From Curtobacterium sp. ZW137 (GTDB lineage: Bacteria > Actinomycetota > Actinomycetes > Actinomycetales > Microbacteriaceae): DNA of 64,000 nucleotides. The stretch spans positions 1 to 64,000 of the forward strand of contig NZ_RJKS01000006.1 of NCBI RefSeq assembly GCF_003762905.1, written 5' to 3'. Position 1 is the stretch's first letter, and every line of letters starts with the position of its first letter. This document shows, in pieces, positions 39,869-47,685 of this stretch. The position numbers and the translations under genes were made by a program. The notes under the pieces are model-generated. The model saw nothing but the letters and a program-made list of their open reading frames with translations, did not search any database and was not told the DNA's origin.

Positions 39869-39948
39869 ATCGATGCGTCACCGAGCGTACATCGGAGCCG
39901 CACAGGCGGCCGGGCGTCCACGAGCGCCCGACGCGTACCGTCGAGGGC

Positions 39949-40926
39949 ATGCAGGCCATCACCTTCGACCACCCCGGGGACGAGACCGTCCTCTCCCGCA
40001 CCGAGCTCCCCGACCCGACGCCGTCCGACGGCGAGGTCCTCGTCGAGGTCGCCGCAGCCGGGGTCAACAACGCCGACCTGCAGCAGCGACAGGGCAACTA
40101 CCCGCCGCCGCCCGGTGCGTCCGACATCCTCGGCCTCGAGGTCTCCGGCACGATCCGTGCGCTCGGCCCAGGGGTGACCGGCTGGGCCGTCGGCGACCGC
40201 GTCTGCGCGCTGCTCTCCGGCGGCGGGTACGCCTCGCTCGCCGTGGTGCCCGCGACCCAGCTGCTCCCGGTGCCGGACGACCTCGACCTGGTCAGCGCGG
40301 CGGCACTGCCCGAAGCGGCGTGCACCGTCTACTCGAACATCGGCATGCTCGCCGGGCTCCGTCCGGGACAGACGCTCCTGGTCCACGGCGGGACCGGCGG
40401 GATGGGCTCGCACGCGGTCCTCTGGGCGAAGGCGCTCGGGGCCCGGGTGATCGCGACGTCCGGCGGCGAACGGAAGGTCGCCGCGTCCCGGGAGCTCGGC
40501 GCCGACCTGGTCATCGACCACCGCACCGAGGACTTCGTCGCACGCTCGACGGACTTCACGGACGGCGCCGGCGTCGACGTGGTGCTCGACGTCGTCGGGC
40601 CCGCGTACCTGGCGCGGAACCTCGAGGTCCTCGCGCCGAACGGGCACGTCGCCGTGATCGCGTCCGGCAGCGGCACCGAGGCCACGCTGCCGTTCGGGCT
40701 GCTGATGCGGAAGCGGGCGACGATCAGCGGGACCACCCTCCGCGCGCGGCCGCTGACGGAGAAGGCGGAGATCGTCGAGGCGGTCCGCTACAACGTGTGG
40801 CCGTTCGTCGCGGACGGCAGGGTCCGTCCCGTGGTCGACGCCGTGCTGCCGCTCGCCGAGGCGGGTGAGGCGCACCGGCGACTCGCCGCCGGCGACGTGA
40901 TCGGGAAGCTGCTGCTCACGCCCTGA
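39949..40926 (+). CDS. Zinc-independent NADPH:quinone oxidoreductase-like alcohol dehydrogenase
   Basis: A 325-aa medium-chain dehydrogenase/reductase of the QOR type. VEVAAAGVNNADLQQRQGNY marks the N-terminal GroES-like domain, VHGGTGGMGSHAVLWAKALG the NADPH Rossmann loop, and TSGGERKVAASRELGAD follows. Zinc-ligand cysteines are missing, as in quinone reductases. It ends just before the largest F1 palindrome. Confidence 0.87.
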   Translation: MQAITFDHPGDETVLSRTELPDPTPSDGEVLVEVAAAGVNNADLQQRQGNYPPPPGASDILGLEVSGTIRALGPGVTGWAVGDRVCALLSGGGYASLAVVPATQLLPVPDDLDLVSAAALPEAACTVYSNIGMLAGLRPGQTLLVHGGTGGMGSHAVLWAKALGARVIATSGGERKVAASRELGADLVIDHRTEDFVARSTDFTDGAGVDVVLDVVGPAYLARNLEVLAPNGHVAVIASGSGTEATLPFGLLMRKRATISGTTLRARPLTEKAEIVEAVRYNVWPFVADGRVRPVVDAVLPLAEAGEAHRRLAAGDVIGKLLLTP

Positions 40927-40940
40927 TCGCGCGGCGGGGC

Positions 40941-41001
40941 GCGACCGACTGGAGGCCCGGTGCCGGTCCGGCGGACCGGCACCGGGCCTCCAGTCGGTCG
41001 C
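40941..41001. repeat. F1 palindrome, 30-bp perfect arms (bidirectional terminator)
   Basis: Arms 40941-40970 and 40972-41001 are perfectly complementary, with a 1-nt centre and inner motif GGAGGCCCGGTGCCGGTCCG. It sits 14 nt after the quinone reductase stop and 16 nt before the end of the convergent TetR gene. Its central ~43 bp are almost identical to the F1 element at 43274-43326. Confidence 0.85.
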
Positions 41002-41017
41002 CGTCAGGGCACGCGCG

Positions 41018-41623
41018 TCACGCGGCCGCGCGGGCCGACGCCACCACCTGCATGCACTTCTCGCCGAAGGTCGCGCGGAGCAGCGACGCGGCGTCCTGGT
41101 CGGCGTCGAACAGCGACGGCATGTCGATGGCGAGCATGACGCTGAAGATCATCCCGCTGCCGAGGAACCCCTGCACCTGCTCGTCCGGCATCCCCGCCTC
41201 GTCGCGGAGGAAGCGGTAGATCGCGAGGAAGCCGTCCCGTGCCGCCTGTCCGATCGCCGGCTCTGCGCCCGAGACGAACGCCTGGAGCAGCATCGTGTGC
41301 AGCCCCCGCGTGGCGGACAGGTCGATGAACTGCTCGCCGATCGCCTGTGCGCGGCGGTGTTCGTCGGCGTCGGACGGGAGCGCTGCGAGCGTGGTGCGCC
41401 ATGCGTCGACGAGGGCCCCGAGGGTGGCGTGGAAGACCTCGAGGAACAGGGCTTCCTTCGTGCCGAACATCCGGACGACGTAGGGCTGGCTGATGCCGGC
41501 CGCCGTGGCGATCTGGTCGGTGGTGGTGCCGTTGTAGCCCTGGCGGCCGAAGAGGTCACGGGCGGCCTCGAGGATCATCGCCCGACGTTCGGCGGCGGGC
41601 ATCCGTGCGGATCCGGAACTCAT
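41018..41623 (-). CDS. TetR-family transcriptional regulator of the adjacent MFS gene
   Basis: A 201-aa repressor. The N-terminal helix-turn-helix is residues 25-50 (TTTDQIATAAGISQPYVVRM), preceded by ILEAARDLFGRQGYNG. The C-terminal ligand domain is TetR_C-like and not assignable. It is divergent from the MFS efflux gene, 79 bp away, with a strong palindrome between them, so autoregulation and control of the pump are likely. The inducer is unknown. Confidence 0.88.
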   Translation of the reverse strand: MSSGSARMPAAERRAMILEAARDLFGRQGYNGTTTDQIATAAGISQPYVVRMFGTKEALFLEVFHATLGALVDAWRTTLAALPSDADEHRRAQAIGEQFIDLSATRGLHTMLLQAFVSGAEPAIGQAARDGFLAIYRFLRDEAGMPDEQVQGFLGSGMIFSVMLAIDMPSLFDADQDAASLLRATFGEKCMQVVASARAAA

Positions 41624-41625
41624 GG

Positions 41626-41654
41626 TTGACAGGTTATCAGTCGATTACTACAGT
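41626..41654 (+). promoter_or_regulatory. Promoter of the MFS transporter gene
   Basis: TTGACA (41626-41631) and TACAGT (41649-41654) are separated by exactly 17 nt, near-consensus. The downstream operator palindrome overlaps the -10. Confidence 0.7.
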
Positions 41655-41671
41655 CCACCAGTGTAGTAATC
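41643..41671. promoter_or_regulatory. TetR operator palindrome
   Basis: GATTACTACA (41643-41652) and TGTAGTAATC (41662-41671) are perfect inverted repeats 9 nt apart. They cover the -10 element and start of the MFS promoter and lie upstream of the divergent regulator gene. A further CCGATTAC (41674-41681) repeats the flank of the left arm. Confidence 0.75.
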
Positions 41672-41702
41672 ATCCGATTACCAACAGAACGGAACCCTCC
41701 CC

Positions 41703-43190
41703 ATGAAGCGACGCATCCCGGTCTGGCTCGCCATCGCAGCCGCGTCCCTCCCGATGTTCATGGCGACCCTCGACAACCTCGTCGTGACGAGCGCCCTCCC
41801 CGCCGTGCACGCGGACCTCGGCGCCTCCGTCGAGGAACTGCAGTGGATCACCAACGCCTACACGCTCTCCTTCGCCGCGCTGATGCTGCTGGCCGTCGGA
41901 CTCGGCGACCGGTTCGGCCGTCGGCACCTCTTCATCGCCGGCATCGGCGTCTTCACGATCTCCTCCGCGTTCGCCGCGATGAGCACCGACCCCACCGCGC
42001 TCATCGTCTGGCGCGCCGTCGAGGGTGCCGGCGCGGCGGCGATCATGCCGCTCTCGCTCACACTCCTGGTCGGCAGCGTCCCGGACCGGCTCCGGACCGT
42101 CGCGATCGGGGCGTGGGGCGGCATCTCCGGACTCGGCGTCGCGCTCGGCCCGCTCATCGGCGGCGCCGTCGTCGAGGGGTGGAGCTGGGAGGCCATCTTC
42201 TGGCTCAACGTCCCGGTCGGGATCGTCGCCGTCCCGCTCGCCCTCCTGGCACTCCCGAACACCCTCGGTGCTCGCGTGCGTGCGGACTTCCTCGGCGTGG
42301 TGCTCGCCGGGCTCGGTGTCCTCGGCGTGGTCTTCGGGATCGTGCGGGGCAACGACGCCGGCTGGACCTCGGCCCAGGTGCTCGTCGGACTGGTCGGCGG
42401 TGGGCTGCTCCTGGTGGCGTTCGTCGTCCGGCAGGCCACGACCAGCGCCCCGCTCCTGCCGCTGCGGTTCTTCCGCGACCGGAGCTTCGCGCTCGCGAAC
42501 GTCGTCGCGATGACGTTCTCGTTCGGAGCGTTCGGCGCGGTGTTCATCCTCATCCAGTTCCTGCAGGTCGTGCAGGGCCGTTCCCCGCTCGAGGCCGGCG
42601 TCTGGACGATGCCCTGGACCCTCGCCCCGATGGTGATCGCGCCGCTCGCCGGCATGGTCGCGCCCCGGGTCGGGACCCGCGTGCTGATCGCCGGCGGGAT
42701 GGCGTTCCTGTCCGCCGGACTGTTCTGGATCGCGGGCGCGATGTCCGCGGACGTGACGTTCGCCGGTCTGCTGCCCGGGTTCCTGCTCGCGGGGATCGGC
42801 ATGGGCGCCGTGTTCGGGCCGATCTCCACCGCGGTGCTCGCCCGGATGCCGCAGGAGGACCACGCGAAGGCCTCCGGCGCGAACTCCACGCTCCGGGAGA
42901 TCGGCGTCGCGCTCGGCATCGCCGTGCTGACCGCGGTGTTCACCGGGGCCGGCGGGCAGCTGACGCCGACCGGGTACGTGGACGCGGCGCAGCCGGCGGT
43001 GCTCGTCGGGGCGGGCGTGGTCGCGGTCTCCGCGCTGGTGGCGTTGTTCCTGCCCGCGGGGCGCGGGGTCGCGGCGGCGGCGCCGGAGGCGGCGGGCGCC
43101 GCGCCCGCGGGCGTGCCGGACGCAGCGACCGCGGTCGGCGCGGCGCCCGCGGCGGCCGCGCCAGCGCCCTCGCCCGCGCCGGCCGCGTAG
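41703..43190 (+). CDS. MFS drug efflux transporter (DHA2 / EmrB-QacA type)
   Basis: A 495-aa proton-driven exporter with about 14 transmembrane helices. The DHA2 signature LDNLVVTSALPAVHADLG is in TM1, the loop 2-3 motif is GDRFGRRHLF, and motif C is GISGLGVALGPLIGG. The cytoplasmic C-terminus is a long Ala/Pro-only tail. Controlled by the divergent TetR gene. The exported compound is unknown. The stop is followed by F2 and F1 hairpins. Confidence 0.9.
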   Translation: MKRRIPVWLAIAAASLPMFMATLDNLVVTSALPAVHADLGASVEELQWITNAYTLSFAALMLLAVGLGDRFGRRHLFIAGIGVFTISSAFAAMSTDPTALIVWRAVEGAGAAAIMPLSLTLLVGSVPDRLRTVAIGAWGGISGLGVALGPLIGGAVVEGWSWEAIFWLNVPVGIVAVPLALLALPNTLGARVRADFLGVVLAGLGVLGVVFGIVRGNDAGWTSAQVLVGLVGGGLLLVAFVVRQATTSAPLLPLRFFRDRSFALANVVAMTFSFGAFGAVFILIQFLQVVQGRSPLEAGVWTMPWTLAPMVIAPLAGMVAPRVGTRVLIAGGMAFLSAGLFWIAGAMSADVTFAGLLPGFLLAGIGMGAVFGPISTAVLARMPQEDHAKASGANSTLREIGVALGIAVLTAVFTGAGGQLTPTGYVDAAQPAVLVGAGVVAVSALVALFLPAGRGVAAAAPEAAGAAPAGVPDAATAVGAAPAAAAPAPSPAPAA

Positions 43191-43199
43191 CGGCACGCC

Positions 43200-43259
43200 G
43201 CACAACCACGGCCAGCTCGCACCACGGGATCACGTGGTGCGAGCTGGTTGCTGTTGTGC
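43200..43259. repeat. F2 palindrome copy c
   Basis: CCAGCTCGCACCACG (43212-43226) pairs with CGTGGTGCGAGCTGG (43233-43247), inside an outer GCACAAC/GTTGTGC stem (43200-43206, 43253-43259). It is immediately downstream of the MFS gene, in a convergent gap, and next to an F1 element. Confidence 0.75.
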
Positions 43260-43273
43260 GGGCCTCGACCGAA

Positions 43274-43326
43274 CCGCCTGGAGGCCCGGTGCCGGTCCGG
43301 CGGACCGGCACGGGGCCTCCAGGCGG
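43274..43326. repeat. F1 palindrome, near-copy of the 40941-41001 element
   Basis: Arms 43274-43299 and 43301-43326 with one mismatch and a 1-nt centre. The core is almost base-for-base identical to the F1 element 2.3 kb upstream. Together with the preceding F2 copy it fills the 167-bp gap between the convergent MFS and ABC transporter genes. Confidence 0.8.
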
Positions 43327-43357
43327 TCGCCGTGGGCACCGCGGTGGCCGAGGCGCG

Positions 43358-44107
43358 CTACGCGCCGACGCGGGAGAGGAACTCGACCAGGGCGGGGTGC
43401 TGCGGCGCGTCGAGGAGCTCGGCGGGAGCGCCCTGCTCGACGACCTCCCCGCGGTGCAGGAACACGATGCGATCGGCCACGTTCCGCGCGAAGTGCATCT
43501 CGTGCGTCGTCATCAGGATCGTGGAGCCCTGGCGCTGCAGTTCGGTGACCAGGTCGAGCACCTCCCCGACGAGCATCGGGTCGAGGGCGCTCGTGACCTC
43601 GTCGAGCAGGAGCAGCTCCGGGTCGGACGCGATCGCCCGGACGATCGCCACGCGCTGCTGCTGCCCGCCGGACAGCCGGTCCGGGTACGCCCCCGCGAAC
43701 TCGCCGAGCCCGATCCGGTCCAGCAGCCGACGGGCGGTCGCCTCGGCGGTGGCACGGTCGATCCCGTGCACCTTCCGGGACGCCAGCGTCACGTTGTCGA
43801 GCACGGTGATGTGCGGGAACAGGTTGAACTGCTGGAAGACCACGCCGATGCGGGCCCGGGTGGCGTCGACGTCCACCCGCGGGTCGGAGATGTCCGCGCC
43901 CTGCAGGAAGATCTGTCCGTCGTCGATGCCCTCGAGCAGGTTCACCGTCTTGAGCAGTGTCGACTTGCCGGAACCCGAGGCCCCGATGACGCAGATGACC
44001 TCGTGCCGGTCGACGGTGAGGTCGATGCCGCGCAGGACCTCCTGGTCGCCGAACGACTTCCGGAGCCCACGGAGCTCCAGCACCGGTGCGGCGGGTGCGG
44101 TGCTCAT
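43358..44107 (-). CDS. Amino-acid ABC transporter ATP-binding protein
   Basis: A 249-aa ATPase of the polar amino-acid uptake type. Walker A is GASGSGKST, then Q-loop FQQFNLFPH, signature LSGGQQQR, Walker B LLLLDEVTSALDP and H-loop THEM. It overlaps the permease stop by ATGA. It powers import of a substrate bound by the lipoprotein encoded upstream in the same operon. Confidence 0.93.
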   Translation of the reverse strand: MSTAPAAPVLELRGLRKSFGDQEVLRGIDLTVDRHEVICVIGASGSGKSTLLKTVNLLEGIDDGQIFLQGADISDPRVDVDATRARIGVVFQQFNLFPHITVLDNVTLASRKVHGIDRATAEATARRLLDRIGLGEFAGAYPDRLSGGQQQRVAIVRAIASDPELLLLDEVTSALDPMLVGEVLDLVTELQRQGSTILMTTHEMHFARNVADRIVFLHRGEVVEQGAPAELLDAPQHPALVEFLSRVGA

Positions 44108-44982
44108 ACGGCTCCCCCGATCTGCTCGCGACGCTGCTGCCGGCGGGCGATGGCGTCGGTGACGCGGATGAGCGGCAGGCTGATCACGACGAACAGCAGG
44201 CCGGCGACGAAGTACGGCGTGAAGTTGTAGGTCTCGGCCTGGGCGATCTGGGCCGAGCGGACGGCGTCGACCGCGCCGAGGATCGAGACGAGCCCGACGT
44301 CCTTCTGCATCGAGACGAAGTCGTTCATCAGCGCGGGCGTCACCTTGCGGATCGCCTGCGGCATCACGACGAGCCGGAGCGTCTGCACATGCGAGAGCCC
44401 GAGCGACCGGGCGGCGAGGCGCTGCGAGGGGTGCACGGCCTCCATGCCCGCACGGAGCACCTCGGCGATGTACGACGAGTACGTCAGGACGATCGCGACG
44501 GTGCCCCACACCTCGGCGGGCAGGCGCGGGAAGATGCCGAGCCCCGGGATGCCGTACCCGACCAGGTACAGGACGATGATCAGCGGCAGCCCGCGGAACA
44601 GGTCGGTGTAGCCGGTGGCGAGCATCCGCAGCGGGAAGAAGACCGGGTTCGTCAGGCCCCGGACCACCGCGAGCAGGGTGCCGAACACGGCGACGCCGAT
44701 CGCCGCGAAGAACAGGATCCGGATGTTCAGCCAGAGGCCGAGCAGGATGTCCGGGAACGTCGACGCGGCGACGCCCGGGTCGAAGAACGACTGCTGGACG
44801 GCGGCCCACCCGGGGGTGTTCACGACACCGAAGTAGACGATCGCCAGGACGACGAGCGTCGACGCGATCGACACCAGGATCGCCCGGCGTCCACGCTGCC
44901 GGCGGAAGATCTGCCGTTCGAGCTCGATCTGACTCGGCGCGGGCGACGTGACGGGCGTGCCCGCTCCTGCTGGGAGGGTCAC
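44104..44982 (-). CDS. Amino-acid ABC transporter permease
   Basis: A 292-aa HisM/GlnP-type permease with a hydrophilic N-terminal extension of about 35 residues, one extra N-terminal helix and a five-helix core. The EAA loop reads EAVHPSQRLAARSLGLS, and FRGLPLIIVLYLVGYGIPG is characteristic. The GTG at 44982 lies 1 nt after the binding-protein stop. Only one permease gene is present, so it probably works as a homodimer. Confidence 0.91.
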   Translation of the reverse strand: MTLPAGAGTPVTSPAPSQIELERQIFRRQRGRRAILVSIASTLVVLAIVYFGVVNTPGWAAVQQSFFDPGVAASTFPDILLGLWLNIRILFFAAIGVAVFGTLLAVVRGLTNPVFFPLRMLATGYTDLFRGLPLIIVLYLVGYGIPGLGIFPRLPAEVWGTVAIVLTYSSYIAEVLRAGMEAVHPSQRLAARSLGLSHVQTLRLVVMPQAIRKVTPALMNDFVSMQKDVGLVSILGAVDAVRSAQIAQAETYNFTPYFVAGLLFVVISLPLIRVTDAIARRQQRREQIGGAV

Positions 44983-44983
44983 G

Positions 44984-45805
44984 CTACTGCAGGACCGGGG
45001 TGTTCGTCTCCGACGACAGCCACTTCGTCTGCAGGTCCTGCAGCGTGCCGTCGTCGTCGAGCGTCTTCAGGGCCTTGTCGACCTTGCTCGTGAGTTCCGA
45101 GTCCTTCGGGAGCACGAAGCCGAACTGGTCGCCCTTGCCGTCGGCCGGGAACTGTGCGGAGACGGTGCCGTCGTCGAGCTGCGAGGCGGCCATGTAGAAC
45201 GCCGTGGGCAGGTCGGTGACGATGGCGTCGATCTGACCGGACTTCAGGGCGAGGACGGCGTCGTCGTTCGAGTTGAAGACCTGCGGGGTCACCCCGAGCG
45301 TGTTCTTCACGCTCGCGATGCTGGTCGAGCCGGTCGCCACACCGATGGCGTCCTTCTTGAGCGCGGCGACGGTGGTGTCGTCCGCCGCGTCCGACTTCGT
45401 CGTCGTCACGACGGCCTGCGTGGTCGTGTAGTACGGCGAGGACATGTCGACGGCCTTCTTGCGCTTGGCGTCGATCGAGAACTGCTGGACGTTGAGGTCC
45501 CAGTCCTTCGGCCCGGGGGCGATCGCGCTGTCGAACGTGCTGCGCTTCCAGACCACGTCGGACTTGTCGTAGCCCATCTCCTTCGCGACGGCGTAGGCCA
45601 CCGCGGACTCGAAGCCCTTGCCGGACTGCGGCTTGTTGTCCTCGACCCAGGGCGAGTACGCCGGCTGCCCGGTCGCGATCGTGAGCTTGCCGTCGGTCAC
45701 CGTGCCGTCGGCGCTGTCACCGCTCCCCGAGGCGCAGGAGGACAGGGCGAGCGCGGCGACGGCGGCGGTCGCGACGGCGAGGGAGAGACGCAGGGTACGG
45801 GTCAC
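44984..45805 (-). CDS. Amino-acid ABC transporter substrate-binding lipoprotein
   Basis: A 273-aa exported solute receptor (SBP_bac_3 fold). I chose the GTG at 45805, giving MTRTLRLSLAVATAAVAALA with lipobox ALSSC. Family features are LTIATGQPAYSPWVEDN, GFESAVAYAVAKEMG and DLNVQQFSID. An N-terminal frame extension of 21 residues lacks a ribosome site. The exact amino acid bound cannot be read. Confidence 0.9.
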   Translation of the reverse strand: MTRTLRLSLAVATAAVAALALSSCASGSGDSADGTVTDGKLTIATGQPAYSPWVEDNKPQSGKGFESAVAYAVAKEMGYDKSDVVWKRSTFDSAIAPGPKDWDLNVQQFSIDAKRKKAVDMSSPYYTTTQAVVTTTKSDAADDTTVAALKKDAIGVATGSTSIASVKNTLGVTPQVFNSNDDAVLALKSGQIDAIVTDLPTAFYMAASQLDDGTVSAQFPADGKGDQFGFVLPKDSELTSKVDKALKTLDDDGTLQDLQTKWLSSETNTPVLQ

Positions 45806-45893
45806 GGTCGGGCCTTCGTGAGGGGGTCGAGGGGGCAGGGAGAATCGTACGGGGAACTGGTACACCACCGCGACCAGGGCGTCACGGTGCGCC

Positions 45894-46370
45894 TCAGGCC
45901 AGGGAGAAGTCCTCGAACGAGAAGCCCGGCGACACCAGGCAGCTCACGAGCACCTCGCCGTCCCCGGGCAGCGTCCGCTGCCACACGCCCCCGCGGACGA
46001 ACGCCTGGGCGTCGTTCACCCGGTCGCGGCCGGCGTCGGGTCCGAGGGTGATCTGCTGCCCCGGCTCTGGCTGGTCGCCGTCGCCGCCGAGCTCGAGCAC
46101 GACCGAGTCCGGCCCGTGCCACATCCAGATCTCGTCGCTCGTCACCCGGTGCCACGCGGACGCTTCGCCCGGCGGCAGCAGGAAGTGGATGAGCGTCGCG
46201 GCCGGCCGCTCGCCCGCCGCCGTCGTGACCGTGGCCGGCGAGGTCCACGTCCGGACGTACCAGCCGCCCTCGGGGTGCGGTTCCATGCCGAGTGCCGCTG
46301 CCCGGCGCGGGACGTCGAGCCACTCGATGAGCTCGCCGTCGACCGTTCGTCGTGCCACCTGATCGTTCAT
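45894..46370 (-). CDS. Cupin-fold protein (DUF985 / cupin_5)
   Basis: A 158-aa cytoplasmic protein. The family pattern is MEPHPEGGWYVRTW, then ATLIHFLLPPGEASAWHRV with the cupin His, EIWMWHGPD and the C-terminal LVSCLVSPGFSFEDF. Related proteins occur as sugar-binding or epimerase-like cupins. The function here is unknown. It follows the amidohydrolase gene by 7 nt, so it belongs to that operon. Confidence 0.85.
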   Translation of the reverse strand: MNDQVARRTVDGELIEWLDVPRRAAALGMEPHPEGGWYVRTWTSPATVTTAAGERPAATLIHFLLPPGEASAWHRVTSDEIWMWHGPDSVVLELGGDGDQPEPGQQITLGPDAGRDRVNDAQAFVRGGVWQRTLPGDGEVLVSCLVSPGFSFEDFSLA

Positions 46371-46377
46371 CGGACCA

Positions 46378-47685
46378 TCATCCCGCGCCCAGACCCTCCG
46401 ACCCACCGTCGAGCGCCCGCACCGTGCCGCGGATGACCGTCGCGGCAGCCCGTCCAGCGCCGTCCTCGACGAGTTCGGCGAGTGCGTCGGGCACCGTCCG
46501 GGCATCGACGTCGAACACGGCGAGATCGGCGCGCGCCCCGACGGCCAGGTGTCCGATCCGGTCCGTCCCGACCGCAAGTCCCATCGCGTGCGCTCCGCCG
46601 AGCGTCGCCGCGGCGAGCAACCGCTCGTGCAGGTCACGGTCGCCGTACCCCTGTGCCCGGGCGATCCGGTGCAGCGCGGTGACGTCCGCCATCAGGTCGA
46701 GCGACGGCGACGACGACAGCGAGTCGGTGCCGATCGCGATGGGACTGCCCTCGCGGAGGTAGTCCGCGACCGGCGGCGGGTCGAGCCCGATCACGGCGTT
46801 CGACCGCGGGCAGAGGGCGACGGCGGTGCCGCGCGCCCGGAGCAGCGCCCGGTCCGCCGCGGTCATGTAGACCCCGTGCGCGATGTGGCAGTCCGGCCCG
46901 AGGACCCCCAGCCGGTCCACGAACGAGGTCGCGCTCGCGCCGAACCCGAGCGCACGCATCGCCCGGAACGAGGGCACGTTCGCCAGGTGCCAGTCGGTGC
47001 CGTGCTCGAGCGAGGTGGCCAGCCGTTCCCCCTCGAAGGCTGCTTCGCCGAGGTGCAGGTGCAGCCGCAGTCCGCGTTGCCGGACGATGTCGGGCAGTTC
47101 CAGGAGCGGCGCGACGTCGAGTGAGTACGGCGCGTGCGGCGAGAGACCGGCACCCGGGGTGGTGGGGATGCGCGCGAGCTCGTCGAGGACCTGGTCGCGG
47201 CCGTGCTCCTGCCAGGCCGCGTTCTCCCAGTCCATCACCTCCCAGTAGGCGATGCCGCCGAGGCCGTGCGTCTCGAGTGCGGTCGCCGCCTCGATGTCGG
47301 TGACGATGTCGGCGATGCTCGTCACGCCCGCGGCGATCGACTGCGCGGCCCCCTCGGCGGCTTCGGCCCGCCAGTCGTGCGGTTCGGCGTACTCCTCGTT
47401 GAAGGCGGCCGCCCAGTCCTCGAATCCGTCGTACTGGCCTCGGCCGACACTGGCCATGCCGGTGTACTGCAGGTGCGAGTGCGCGTTGACCAGGCCGGGC
47501 AGCAGCGCCCCGCGCCAGCGTCGCTCGGTGAACGGCGTGCCGTCGAGCTGGTCCACGACCCAGGAGCGCTCGCCGACGTGCAGGATCCGCCCGTCGCGCA
47601 CGGCGACGGCACCGTCCGCGATCGGCGGCGCGGTCATCGGGACGACGATGCGCGCCGAGTGCACGGTCGTCGGGTGGTCGCTCAC
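46378..47685 (-). CDS. Amidohydrolase (MTA/SAH-deaminase-like)
   Basis: A 435-aa metal-dependent hydrolase of the ATZ/TRZ-MtaD type. The metal ligands are in LVNAHSHLQYTG (HxH), HLHLGEA, HIAHGVYM and IGTDSLSSSP. The family deaminates adenine-based nucleosides or related rings. Because the next gene upstream encodes an adenosylhomocysteinase-like protein with a GTGA overlap, I favour an S-adenosylhomocysteine- or methylthioadenosine-type substrate, as inference. Aminofutalosine or another purine-like substrate remains possible. Confidence 0.82.
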   Translation of the reverse strand: MSDHPTTVHSARIVVPMTAPPIADGAVAVRDGRILHVGERSWVVDQLDGTPFTERRWRGALLPGLVNAHSHLQYTGMASVGRGQYDGFEDWAAAFNEEYAEPHDWRAEAAEGAAQSIAAGVTSIADIVTDIEAATALETHGLGGIAYWEVMDWENAAWQEHGRDQVLDELARIPTTPGAGLSPHAPYSLDVAPLLELPDIVRQRGLRLHLHLGEAAFEGERLATSLEHGTDWHLANVPSFRAMRALGFGASATSFVDRLGVLGPDCHIAHGVYMTAADRALLRARGTAVALCPRSNAVIGLDPPPVADYLREGSPIAIGTDSLSSSPSLDLMADVTALHRIARAQGYGDRDLHERLLAAATLGGAHAMGLAVGTDRIGHLAVGARADLAVFDVDARTVPDALAELVEDGAGRAAATVIRGTVRALDGGSEGLGAG

